Assembly: GCA_937983315.1 (NCBI GenBank)
Contig: CALKAH010000203.1
Location: 1 to 6,582 of the forward strand
Direction of reading: 5' to 3'
Length of the DNA: 6,582 bases
Source of the DNA: an uncultured Acholeplasmataceae bacterium
Lineage (GTDB): Bacteria; Bacillota_I; Bacilli_A; Acholeplasmatales; Acholeplasmataceae
Shown: positions 1-6,188 of the stretch, piece after piece
Layout: each line of letters begins with the position of its first letter
Position numbering within the stretch: the first letter of the stretch is position 1
Translations under genes and position numbers: made by a program
Notes under the pieces: model-generated
Seen by the model: the letters and a program-made list of their open reading frames with translations, nothing else
What the model was told of the DNA's origin: nothing
Databases searched by the model: none

Positions 1-3
1 CCT

Positions 4-29
4 CTATCGATAGTTATCTATATTGATAA
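4..29. repeat. Cluster of TATC/GATA inverted half-sites
   Basis: A perfect 10-bp palindrome (CTATCGATAG, 4-13) is followed at once by TTATC-6 nt-GATAA (14-29), and then by TCATC. The alternating TATC and GATA words resemble the GATAAT-type half-sites of Fur or DtxR family metal repressors, but no full 7-1-7 Fur box is present. The sequence is very AT-rich, so chance is a serious alternative. It lies about 170 bp upstream of the gcvT promoter and more probably concerns a gene to the left. Confidence 0.25.
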
Positions 30-158
30 TCATCTATATATTAACATGAACTCCTCTTCGCGTAAAGGTGCTTGACGAATTCTTTACATACGTTTTGTAT
101 AACACCACACATTTTTACATAAATTTTCATGAAACTCTTTATTTTATTAAAATAAAAC

Positions 159-166
159 AACGCGTT
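159..166. promoter_or_regulatory. AACGCGTT palindrome just upstream of the gcvT -35 region
   Basis: This perfect 8-bp palindrome with a GC core sits in an otherwise AT-rich stretch, 12 bp before the proposed -35 element. LacI-family and other helix-turn-helix regulators often bind CG-centred palindromes of this kind. It does not fit the cre consensus because its centre is GC rather than CG. Calling it an operator is inference. Confidence 0.2.
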
Positions 167-178
167 TGGCATTTGAGA

Positions 179-205
179 TTGAAAACAAAAAACTTGGTGT
201 ATAAT
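179..205 (+). promoter_or_regulatory. Sigma-A-type promoter of gcvT-gcvH-gcvPA-gcvPB
   Basis: A perfect TATAAT -10 hexamer lies at 200-205. The best -35 is TTGAAA at 179-184, giving a 15-bp spacer, which is shorter than the preferred 17. An alternative TTGAGA at 173-178 would give 21 bp. Transcription would start near 212, leaving a leader of only about 24 nt before the gcvT ATG at 236. The ribosome site AGGAGA (225-230) fits well. This is the only strong promoter signal before gcvT. Confidence 0.65.
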
Positions 206-211
206 GATTAT

Positions 212-225
212 AGAAAACGCTTTTA
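212..225 (+). promoter_or_regulatory. Putative cre (CcpA) operator at the gcvT transcription start
   Basis: The sequence AGAAAACGCTTTTA matches the published cre pattern TGWAARCGYTWNCW at 12 of 14 positions, including the whole AARCGYT core. The mismatches are the first base and the T-for-C near the end. It lies just after the TATAAT box and covers the expected +1, a position where CcpA binding blocks initiation or early elongation. That would tie glycine breakdown to carbon supply. Whether this organism has CcpA cannot be seen here, so the assignment rests on motif and position alone. Confidence 0.45.
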
Positions 226-235
226 GGAGAACAAA

Positions 236-1309
236 ATGAAAGAAACAGTCCTACATGATAAGCACCTAGCGTTAAACGCAAAAATGATTGAATATGCTGG
301 ATTCCATATGCCAGTGTCCTATGCAGGTATCAGTGAGGAACATCTCGCAGTTCGTACCGGTATGGGCATTTTTGATGTTTCACACATGGGTGAATTTTTA
401 GTTGAGGGAAAAGATGCACTTCCCTTTGTTAACCGTTTAGTGACCAATCTCATCACAGAAGATACGTCCAAAGTGACCTACAGTTTGATGTGTGATGAAA
501 AGGGATTTGTTGTCGATGATTTGCTTGTTTATGTGATCAACACACAGAAGATTCTTCTTGTCGTGAATGCAGGTAACATTGATAAGGATTTTGCATGGGT
601 TGAACTGCAAGCAAAAGCCTTCGAAGTCACAGCACGTAATCTATCAAATGACTATGCTCAAGTTGCCATTCAAGGACCCCTTGTCAAAGACAACATTCAA
701 AACATCATGGGTGTTACTGGCGATGACCTTGGTTTTATGACCTACAAAGTCATTCCATTCGGATCTAGCCATGTCATCTTCTCACGCACCGGATATACAG
801 GTGAAGATGGATTTGAAGTTTATGGAAAGCCTGAGCTGATTCGCGAAGTCTGGGATCGTGCGATTCAAATAGGTGTTGTTCCCTGTGGACTTGGTGCACG
901 AGATACACTGCGTTTTGAAGCAAACCTTCCTCTTTATGGTCATGAAATCAGTGATTCGATCAATCCCGTTGAAGCAGGTCTAAACTTCGCAGTGAAATTA
1001 GACAAAGATTTTATCGGACGTGATGCACTTGTTGCCTATAAAGAACATCCGACTCGCAAAGTTGTTGGCATTGAACTTCTCGAGAGAAACATTCCACGTC
1101 ATGGTTACCCAGTCTTAAAAGACGATCAAATCATCGGTGTCATCACAACAGGCTATTTACTTCCTACACTTCCAACACCAGTTGCATGTGCTTTGATTGA
1201 TATTGCATATGCTGAGATTAGAACAGAACTATTCGTTCAAATCAGAAATAACAAAGTACCAGCTAAAGTTCGTAATCGTAAATTTTACACGAAGAAATAT
1301 AACAAATAG
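236..1309 (+). CDS. gcvT: Aminomethyltransferase, T-protein of the glycine cleavage system
   Basis: GcvT takes the aminomethyl group on the lipoyl arm of GcvH, releases ammonia and passes the methylene to tetrahydrofolate, giving 5,10-methylene-THF in the cytoplasm. The 357 residues are close to the usual 360-370. Family motifs occur in order: YAGFHMPVSY (20-29), FDVSHMGE (46-53), VVDDLLVY (92-99) with the conserved Asp pair at 94-95, the second holding the expected catalytic position, AIQGP (144-148), RTGYTGEDGFEVY (184-196), CGLGARDTLRFE (217-228) and YGHEI (234-238). A barrel-like C-terminal domain follows from about 275. The start is supported by AGGAGA 5 nt upstream and by the usual N-terminal sequence (HDKHLALNAKM). 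The C-terminal stretch at 305-320 (TTGYLLPTLPTPVACA) departs from the common TSGxxSPTL pattern, but the closing KFYTKKYNK is typical of Firmicutes. It is the first gene of the operon, 12 nt before gcvH. Confidence 0.97.
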   Translation: MKETVLHDKHLALNAKMIEYAGFHMPVSYAGISEEHLAVRTGMGIFDVSHMGEFLVEGKDALPFVNRLVTNLITEDTSKVTYSLMCDEKGFVVDDLLVYVINTQKILLVVNAGNIDKDFAWVELQAKAFEVTARNLSNDYAQVAIQGPLVKDNIQNIMGVTGDDLGFMTYKVIPFGSSHVIFSRTGYTGEDGFEVYGKPELIREVWDRAIQIGVVPCGLGARDTLRFEANLPLYGHEISDSINPVEAGLNFAVKLDKDFIGRDALVAYKEHPTRKVVGIELLERNIPRHGYPVLKDDQIIGVITTGYLLPTLPTPVACALIDIAYAEIRTELFVQIRNNKVPAKVRNRKFYTKKYNK

Positions 1310-1321
1310 GAGGATTCACAC

Positions 1322-1699
1322 ATGAATATCAAAGAAGGCTTACTCTATAGTGAAAGCCATGAATGGGTCAAGGTTGAAGGAAAAACCGCTTGGATCGGTA
1401 TTTCTGACCACGCTCAACATGCATTAGGTTCTGTAGTTTTTATCGAATTACCCAAAGTAGGTGCAACATTCAAAAAAGGTGATGCTATGGGTGCAGTCGA
1501 ATCAGTGAAAGCTGCTTCTGATGTTTATACACCTGTATCCGGTAAAATCCTTGATGTCAATAAGGCACTTGAAGGATCTCCAGAAATGCTTAATGACGAT
1601 CCCTACGGAGCATGGATTGTCAAAATTGAACTCTCCAATGATGCAGAACTCAAATCACTCTTAAACGCGAAAGATTATCAACCCCTTTGTGAGGAATAA
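1322..1699 (+). CDS. gcvH: Glycine cleavage system H-protein (lipoyl carrier)
   Basis: GcvH is the mobile carrier of the system. Its lipoyl-lysine receives aminomethyl from the P-protein, presents it to the T-protein, and is reoxidised by dihydrolipoamide dehydrogenase. The 125-residue length is normal. The N-terminal SESHEWVKVEG (10-20) and GISDHAQHALG (26-36) are classic H-protein sequence. The lipoylation site is K63 in AVESVKAASD (58-67), within the usual hairpin, and NDDPYGAWIVKI (91-102) marks the C-terminal part. A perfect AGGAGG (1308-1313) lies 8 nt before the ATG and overlaps the TAG stop of gcvT, so ribosomes finishing gcvT reach it directly. It is followed after 2 nt by gcvPA. The full set of GCS partners argues against a role as a stand-alone lipoate-binding protein. 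Confidence 0.98.
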   Translation: MNIKEGLLYSESHEWVKVEGKTAWIGISDHAQHALGSVVFIELPKVGATFKKGDAMGAVESVKAASDVYTPVSGKILDVNKALEGSPEMLNDDPYGAWIVKIELSNDAELKSLLNAKDYQPLCEE

Positions 1700-1701
1700 G
1701 T

Positions 1702-3015
1702 ATGCACAAATATCTACCTCATACCAGGGAAGATATTGAAGCGATGCTCAAGGTCACCGGTGCTAGCACTGTCGATGACCTCTTCTCTTCAATACCGAAA
1801 AAGCTTCGTTTAACAAAACCCTATAACATCCCGCATCAATTGTCGGATGAAGCGTTAACGAAACACATGAAAAACCTGGCGAATCAAAACCAGGAACTGA
1901 TCATTTTCCGTGGTGCAGGTGCGTATGATCATTACACACCTTCCATCGTCAAAGCGATCATCAGTCGTCAAGAGTTTTTAACCTCTTATACACCCTATCA
2001 ACCTGAAGTAGCTCAAGGAACACTTCAGTATATTTTTGAATACCAGACCATGGTATGTGAACTCACCGGTATGGATGTATCAAACGCATCGATGTATGAT
2101 GGTGCAACAGCAACCGCAGAAGCGATGTTTATGGCACATGCACAGACCGATCTTGACACGATTTTAGTCTCTGAAACGATGAATCCTCGAACCATCGATG
2201 TCATCAAGACCTATGCACATTATAGAAACTTAAAAGTGATCGTTGTTCCCATGAAAAATGGACAAACCGATTTAGAAGCTGTGACCCATTTGATCGCAGG
2301 TAAAATGGGACTTATCGTCCAAAATCCAAACTACTTTGGTATCATTGAAGATCTTCATGGATATTCAGATGTAATCCATCAAGCCGGTGGTCTTTTCATC
2401 ATCAATAGTGAAGGCCAAGCTTTAAGTCTTGTGAAATCACAAGGAGAATATGATGCAGATATCGCATGTGGTGATCTTCAATCATTAGGTCTTCCACTAT
2501 CATTTGGTGGTGCTTATTTGGGTTATCTTGCTACAAAGATGAAATATGTACGTAAAATGCCAGGACGTATTTGTGGTGTAACCACCGATGTCGATGGCAA
2601 ACGTGCCTTTGTCTTAACCCTTCAAGCGCGTGAACAACATATTCGTCGTGCAAAAGCAAATTCCAATATTTGCTCGAATCAATCTCTCATGGCACTTGCT
2701 GTCACTGTTTATCTATCAGCCTTGGGTAAAGAAGGTTTGGTTAAAGTCGCTAACGAATCCATGAAAGGTGCACATTACCTATACACTAAACTTCTTCAAA
2801 CCAAGAAGTTCGATATCCTTTTCAATCGACCTTTCTTCAAAGAATTCGTGTTAAAAGCTAAGTTTGATGTGAATGCATTCGAACAAGCATGTTTAGCAAA
2901 AGGTATCTTAGGACCTCTACATCTTGGTGAAGGAAAACTTTTATTTGCAGTCACTGAAAAGAGAACCATTGAAGAGATGGATCAACTCGTTGAATTGGTG
3001 GTGAACCTCGTATGA
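1702..3015 (+). CDS. gcvPA: Glycine dehydrogenase (decarboxylating) subunit 1
   Basis: This is the alpha subunit of the split P-protein. It pairs with GcvPB in the PLP-dependent decarboxylation of glycine, leaving aminomethyl on GcvH. The 437 residues correspond to the N-terminal half of single-chain GcvP. Visible family motifs are KYLPHTREDIEAML (3-16), FRGAGAYDHYTP (69-80), TSYTPYQPEVAQGTLQ (94-109), the MYDGATATAEA block (131-141), PNYFGIIEDL (209-218) and LSFGGAYLGYLA (266-277). MPGRICG (286-292) and LTLQAREQHIRR (305-316) follow, ending in SNICSNQSL (321-329). As expected, it has an aminotransferase-type fold without the PLP lysine. The usual REKATSNIC reads RRAKANSNIC here. The start has GAGGAA (1691-1696) inside the end of gcvH, and the stop overlaps the gcvPB start by 4 nt. 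Confidence 0.97.
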   Translation: MHKYLPHTREDIEAMLKVTGASTVDDLFSSIPKKLRLTKPYNIPHQLSDEALTKHMKNLANQNQELIIFRGAGAYDHYTPSIVKAIISRQEFLTSYTPYQPEVAQGTLQYIFEYQTMVCELTGMDVSNASMYDGATATAEAMFMAHAQTDLDTILVSETMNPRTIDVIKTYAHYRNLKVIVVPMKNGQTDLEAVTHLIAGKMGLIVQNPNYFGIIEDLHGYSDVIHQAGGLFIINSEGQALSLVKSQGEYDADIACGDLQSLGLPLSFGGAYLGYLATKMKYVRKMPGRICGVTTDVDGKRAFVLTLQAREQHIRRAKANSNICSNQSLMALAVTVYLSALGKEGLVKVANESMKGAHYLYTKLLQTKKFDILFNRPFFKEFVLKAKFDVNAFEQACLAKGILGPLHLGEGKLLFAVTEKRTIEEMDQLVELVVNLV

Positions 3016-4457
3016 AGTACTACAACACACTTATCTTTGAACTCTCTAAACAAGGGCGTATCGGTTACAACATCGAAGAAAGAAAAATTCCAGAAGTAAG
3101 CCTTCCCTCTCATCTATTAAGAGGTACTAAAGCAGACCTTCCTGAAGTTTCTGAACTTGATGTCGTCAGACATTTCACAAACGTTAGCCAAAAGAACTTT
3201 GGTGTCGAAAACGGGTTTTATCCACTCGGTTCATGTACGATGAAGTACAATCCCAAAATCAATGATGAACTTGCGACTCTTCCAGGATTTGCCAATATCC
3301 ATCCTCTCCAACCCGAACACACCGTTCAAGGTTTATTAAAGATTTATTATGATCTCCAGTCCATGCTTTCCGAAATCTCTGGATTAAAAGCCTATTCACT
3401 CAATCCCTTTGCAGGTGCACATGGTGAACTTGCAGGTCTCATGATTATTAAGGCTTATCATGAAAAAAATAGAGATTTCAAACGCAATAAAATCATTATT
3501 CCTGATTCAGCACATGGAACCAACCCCGCATCAGCAACCGTTTGTGGATTTGAAACCATTGAAATCAAATCCAATCCTGATGGAACGGTGAATTTAGAAG
3601 CACTCAAAGCAGTCTTAAATGATGAAACAGCAGGTTTGATGCTAACTAATCCAAATACAGCAGGTGTCTTTGAAAAAGACATTACTGAAATTTCACGCAT
3701 CGTTCATGAAGCTGGTGGTCTACTCTACTATGATGGTGCAAACTTAAACGCACTTGTCGGTAAAGCTAAACCTGGTGATATGGGTTTTGATATCACTCAT
3801 ATCAACTTACATAAGACATTCTCAACACCTCATGGTGGTGGTGGTCCAGGTTCTGGACCCGTTGGTGTCTGTGAAAAATTAGTTGAATTCTTACCCAATC
3901 CTGTCGTGAGAAAAAATGATCATGGCTATTACATGGATCATGCTAAAGATTCCATTGGTGCGCTTGGCCTCTTCTATGGAAACGCATCAGTCTATTTAAG
4001 AGCTTACGTTTATATTCTCACCTTTGGTCAAGAACATCTCTCCAACATTGGACCCATGGCTGTCCTCAATGCGAACTACATCAAAGATTCCTTAAAGGAC
4101 CTCTTTGAACTCCCCATTGATGGTCATTGTCTCCATGAATTCGTCTTCGATGGACTGAAAGATCAATCAACAGGTGTGAAGACACTGGATCTTGCGAAAC
4201 GTCTGCTCGATTATGGATTCCATGCACCGACGGTTTATTTCCCCTTGATATTCAGTCAATCGATGATGATTGAACCCACCGAAGTTGAATCCAAAGAAAC
4301 CTTGGATCAGTTCATCGCTGTCATGAGAAAGATTGTCAAAGAATCGTTAGAAACTCCCGAACTTGTTAAAACTGCACCACATAACACGATTGTCAGACGA
4401 CTCGATGAAGCAAAAGCTGCTCGTCAACCCATTGTTAAATTTAAAGACATCAAATAG
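3012..4457 (+). CDS. gcvPB: Glycine dehydrogenase (decarboxylating) subunit 2, PLP-bearing
   Basis: This is the beta subunit of the split P-protein. It carries the cofactor that decarboxylates glycine. The PLP-binding lysine is K268 in INLHKTFSTPHGGGGPGSG (264-282), followed by GPVGV. Other landmarks are YPLGSCTMKYNP (70-81), PFAGAHGELAGL (132-143), DSAHGTNPASA (165-175), YYDGANLNA (239-247) with the PLP-ring Asp, and YFPLIFSQSMMIEPTEVES (409-427). RRLDEAKAARQP lies near the end. The 481-residue length is normal. The ATG shares the ATGA overlap with the gcvPA stop and has only a weak GGTGGTGA upstream. Production of the two subunits is therefore probably kept balanced by translational coupling. 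An intrinsic terminator begins within the last codons, and no gcvL follows. Confidence 0.97.
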   Translation: MKYYNTLIFELSKQGRIGYNIEERKIPEVSLPSHLLRGTKADLPEVSELDVVRHFTNVSQKNFGVENGFYPLGSCTMKYNPKINDELATLPGFANIHPLQPEHTVQGLLKIYYDLQSMLSEISGLKAYSLNPFAGAHGELAGLMIIKAYHEKNRDFKRNKIIIPDSAHGTNPASATVCGFETIEIKSNPDGTVNLEALKAVLNDETAGLMLTNPNTAGVFEKDITEISRIVHEAGGLLYYDGANLNALVGKAKPGDMGFDITHINLHKTFSTPHGGGGPGSGPVGVCEKLVEFLPNPVVRKNDHGYYMDHAKDSIGALGLFYGNASVYLRAYVYILTFGQEHLSNIGPMAVLNANYIKDSLKDLFELPIDGHCLHEFVFDGLKDQSTGVKTLDLAKRLLDYGFHAPTVYFPLIFSQSMMIEPTEVESKETLDQFIAVMRKIVKESLETPELVKTAPHNTIVRRLDEAKAARQPIVKFKDIK

Positions 4458-4478
4458 GGCAAATTGCCCTATTTTTTG
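4452..4478 (+). terminator. Rho-independent terminator of the gcv operon
   Basis: A 10-bp stem pairs AAATAGGGCA (4452-4461) with TGCCCTATTT (4465-4474) around a 3-nt loop. A six-T run (4472-4477) is partly used by the stem and continues beyond it. The gcvPB stop codon TAG (4455-4457) is inside the left arm. This ends transcription before the next gene, which has its own promoter. Confidence 0.9.
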
Positions 4479-4510
4479 TTCATTTGATGGGAAAAAGTGA
4501 TGAAAAATCA

Positions 4511-4519
4511 TGATATAAT
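4511..4519 (+). promoter_or_regulatory. Extended -10 promoter of the membrane protein unit
   Basis: TGATATAAT is an ideal extended -10 element (TGn plus TATAAT at 4514-4519). No good -35 occurs at 16-18 bp, where the sequence is GAAAAA at 4491-4496. This is usual for extended -10 promoters. The start would be near 4526, with AAGGAG (4537-4542) 8 nt before the ATG at 4551. The leader of about 25 nt leaves no room for a riboswitch. Confidence 0.7.
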
Positions 4520-4550
4520 AAAGCGTGACTGCTAACAAGGAGCCTGATTT

Positions 4551-5816
4551 ATGAAACGCTTAATGCATACAAAAACACTAACCATTCTCTCACTATCCAT
4601 TCTCTTGATTCTTCCTTTTTTACTTGATACATGGGAAAACATTGCACAAGGAACGATTGCGATCTTAATTCACCCATCTCTTCTTATTTCAGACTATCTG
4701 CGTATTGGAGGACTTGGGGCATCACTACTGAATGTTGCATTATTGATGCTCATGAATGTGATTTTACTTTCTTTACTCAAGTTGAAACTGACAGGTCCTA
4801 TCTTTGCGGGATTACTCACGATCGCAGGATTCGCTTTTTTTGGTAAAAATCCTTTAAACATTGTACCTATCTATGTGGGCATCTTATTATCAGCTAAGTT
4901 TCAAAAAGTCGATTTTCGTTCATTGATTATTGTTCTTCTATTTTCAACCGGGATTGCTCCGATTGTCTCCTATCTTCTTTTTGGTACAGGCTGGCCACTT
5001 CTTTATGCGATTCCATCCGCTGTTGTTATTGGGTTACTGACAGGTTTCTTACTTCCCATCATGAGTGTTCACATGCTTCGTTTTCATAAGGGATACAATC
5101 TATATAATGTTGGATTCACCATGGGGATTTTGTCTTTTCTTTATTCAGCTATTTTAAGAGGTGTCTTTAAACTCAATTTGTTCGCTTTTGATTCTTCAAC
5201 ATCCGAAGCGTATCATCAGGAAATGCTCATCCTCGCCATCGTTGTCTCCGTTTTACTGATTGTAGGTGGGTTCATTTCTGATCCACGTGCACTCAAAAAA
5301 TATCCTATCATCTTTAAAAGTTCAGGAAGACTCGCATCTGATTTTATGCGTGATGCAGGTAAGGAAATAACGTTCATCAATGCAGGGGTTATGGGTATCA
5401 TCTCAGTCATCTTTTGTTTGGTACTTGGCATAAATATCAATGGTCCCGTGATGTCAGGTATTCTCACCGTGATCGGGTTTGGTGCGTTTGGTAAGCATCC
5501 TAAAAATTCACTTCCTGTGATGTTAGGAGCAACCATCTGGTTTATCATCACGAAAGAAACGACAGGTAGTGTATCAACAGGGCTTGCGATTGGTGTTCTT
5601 TTCGTCACTGCGGTTGCACCGGTTGCTGGCCGTCATGGTTTCTTGGTTGGATTACTTGCTGGATTCATTCACGTCTTATTTACACCACTAACCTATCCTT
5701 TTCAAGGTGGATTTGACCTATATAACAATGGATTTGCTGCTGGATTTGTAGCAGCAATCATCGTTCCGATCTTTGATGTGATCAGAAAAAATAAAATTCA
5801 GGAGGATATGTCATGA
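4551..5816 (+). CDS. Polytopic membrane protein, DUF1576-like, with two related halves
   Basis: This is an integral membrane protein of about 10-12 helices with no clear cleavable signal peptide. The first hydrophobic segment is 9-24. Sequence pattern and length (421 residues; about 400 is usual) suggest the uncharacterised DUF1576 family, recognised from memory and not searched. The protein contains a direct repeat. TGPIFAGLLTIAGFAFFGK (81-99) matches NGPVMSGILTVIGFGAFGK (297-315). TGIAPI (133-138) matches TAVAPV (353-358), GLLTGF (161-166) matches GLLAGF (367-372), and GYNLYNVGF (181-189) matches GFDLYNNGF (387-395). Such two-fold pseudosymmetry with glycine/proline-rich helices is typical of transporters and channels, so transport is a fair inference, but no substrate can be named. 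A polar linker (244-272) joins the halves. The start is supported by AAGGAG. The gene overlaps its downstream partner by 4 nt. Confidence 0.85.
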   Translation: MKRLMHTKTLTILSLSILLILPFLLDTWENIAQGTIAILIHPSLLISDYLRIGGLGASLLNVALLMLMNVILLSLLKLKLTGPIFAGLLTIAGFAFFGKNPLNIVPIYVGILLSAKFQKVDFRSLIIVLLFSTGIAPIVSYLLFGTGWPLLYAIPSAVVIGLLTGFLLPIMSVHMLRFHKGYNLYNVGFTMGILSFLYSAILRGVFKLNLFAFDSSTSEAYHQEMLILAIVVSVLLIVGGFISDPRALKKYPIIFKSSGRLASDFMRDAGKEITFINAGVMGIISVIFCLVLGININGPVMSGILTVIGFGAFGKHPKNSLPVMLGATIWFIITKETTGSVSTGLAIGVLFVTAVAPVAGRHGFLVGLLAGFIHVLFTPLTYPFQGGFDLYNNGFAAGFVAAIIVPIFDVIRKNKIQEDMS

Positions 5817-6160
5817 AATCGAAACAAGACATGAAACTCATCGCTCAGATCATTCAAGAATTATCACTTTTCGTGATGTATCATGGATATGAATCCTTTG
5901 ATCTATCGTATGCTCGCCTTCAATATGAAGAAACATATACATTGGTTTTGTCTGACAAAAAAGAAGATATGCTAACCTACATGGAACAAAAGATTAATCA
6001 AAAACGGGAAAAGGAAATTGAAGCCTATTACTGGGAACTATTGGGTGATCTCGATTCATCGACTGAGCTCAATATATTAGGTTTAATCATTGATTATATG
6101 TCCTATTCATGGGATAACGACAAATTGGTGATCACCCTTCATCGATCCATTAAAGAATAA
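5813..6160 (+). CDS. Conserved small cytosolic protein of unknown function, partner of the DUF1576-like protein
   Basis: I do not recognise a named family. The 115-residue product has no signal peptide or membrane helix and looks like an alpha/beta domain. An N-terminal helix (MKLIAQIIQELSLFVMYHGY, 7-26) leads into strand-like FDLSYARLQYEETYTLVLS (29-47). A charged, possibly coiled helix (52-71) follows, then the striking EAYYWELLGD (70-79), TELNILGLIID (84-94) and a last strand (DKLVITLHRS). Reality is well supported: a perfect AGGAGG (5800-5805) lies 7 nt before the ATG, the start overlaps the upstream stop as ATGA, and a terminator begins at the stop codon. The coupling implies that it works with the membrane protein, for example as a cytoplasmic regulatory or accessory subunit. 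That is inference from arrangement only. Confidence 0.85.
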   Translation: MKSKQDMKLIAQIIQELSLFVMYHGYESFDLSYARLQYEETYTLVLSDKKEDMLTYMEQKINQKREKEIEAYYWELLGDLDSSTELNILGLIIDYMSYSWDNDKLVITLHRSIKE

Positions 6161-6188
6161 AACCTGCTGAGCCAGCAGGTTTTCTCTT
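6159..6188. terminator. Bidirectional rho-independent terminator between convergent genes
   Basis: A perfect 11-bp stem pairs AAAACCTGCTG (6159-6169) with CAGCAGGTTTT (6173-6183) around the 3-nt loop AGC. TTTT closes the plus-strand stem and more T-rich sequence follows (CTCTTTT). The flanking A and T tracts are symmetric, so the hairpin should also end transcription of the minus-strand gene arriving from the right. The left arm begins inside the TAA stop (6158-6160) of the 115-residue gene. Confidence 0.9.

Larger units (their letters stand above)
1..171. other. Non-coding AT-rich region upstream of the glycine cleavage operon
   Basis: I see no supportable gene here. On the plus strand only one frame is open from the window edge, ending at a TGA at 73-75. 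Its 24 codons look unlike any protein end I recognise. All minus-strand frames hit stops within a few codons of the edge. The region holds several short inverted repeats: CTATCGATAG at 4-13, TTATC/GATAA at 14-29, and TTTTATT-AA-AATAAAA at 142-157. None has the GC-rich stem plus T-run of an intrinsic terminator. A weak promoter-like pair (TTGACG at 72-77, TATAAC at 98-103) has a 20-bp spacer, too long to trust. Confidence 0.55.

Noticed and set aside
1..75. Tail of an upstream plus-strand gene ending at TGA 73-75
   Set aside because: Only 24 codons are open, the sequence is repeat-rich and AT-rich, no terminator follows, and the residues match nothing I recognise.
142..157. TTTTATT-AA-AATAAAA inverted repeat as a terminator
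   Set aside because: The stem is purely AT with a 2-nt loop and no following T-run, so a stable hairpin is unlikely. It is probably compositional.
2025..2207. Minus-strand open frame inside gcvPA
   Set aside because: It is antisense to a strongly conserved enzyme and has no ribosome site or recognisable product.
3458..3700. Minus-strand open frame inside gcvPB
   Set aside because: It is a shadow of the coding frame of gcvPB with no independent support.
4518..4531. Second cre-like site after the extended -10 promoter (AAAGCGT)
   Set aside because: It has about four mismatches to the consensus, including within the core, so it is not convincing.
4347..4538. Minus-strand open frame across the gcvPB end and intergenic region
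   Set aside because: It would run through the gcv terminator and the extended -10 promoter, and its protein looks like antisense translation.
5216..5608. 130-codon minus-strand open frame inside the DUF1576-like gene
   Set aside because: It is antisense to a membrane protein with clear internal repeats, has no ribosome site and has no domain logic.
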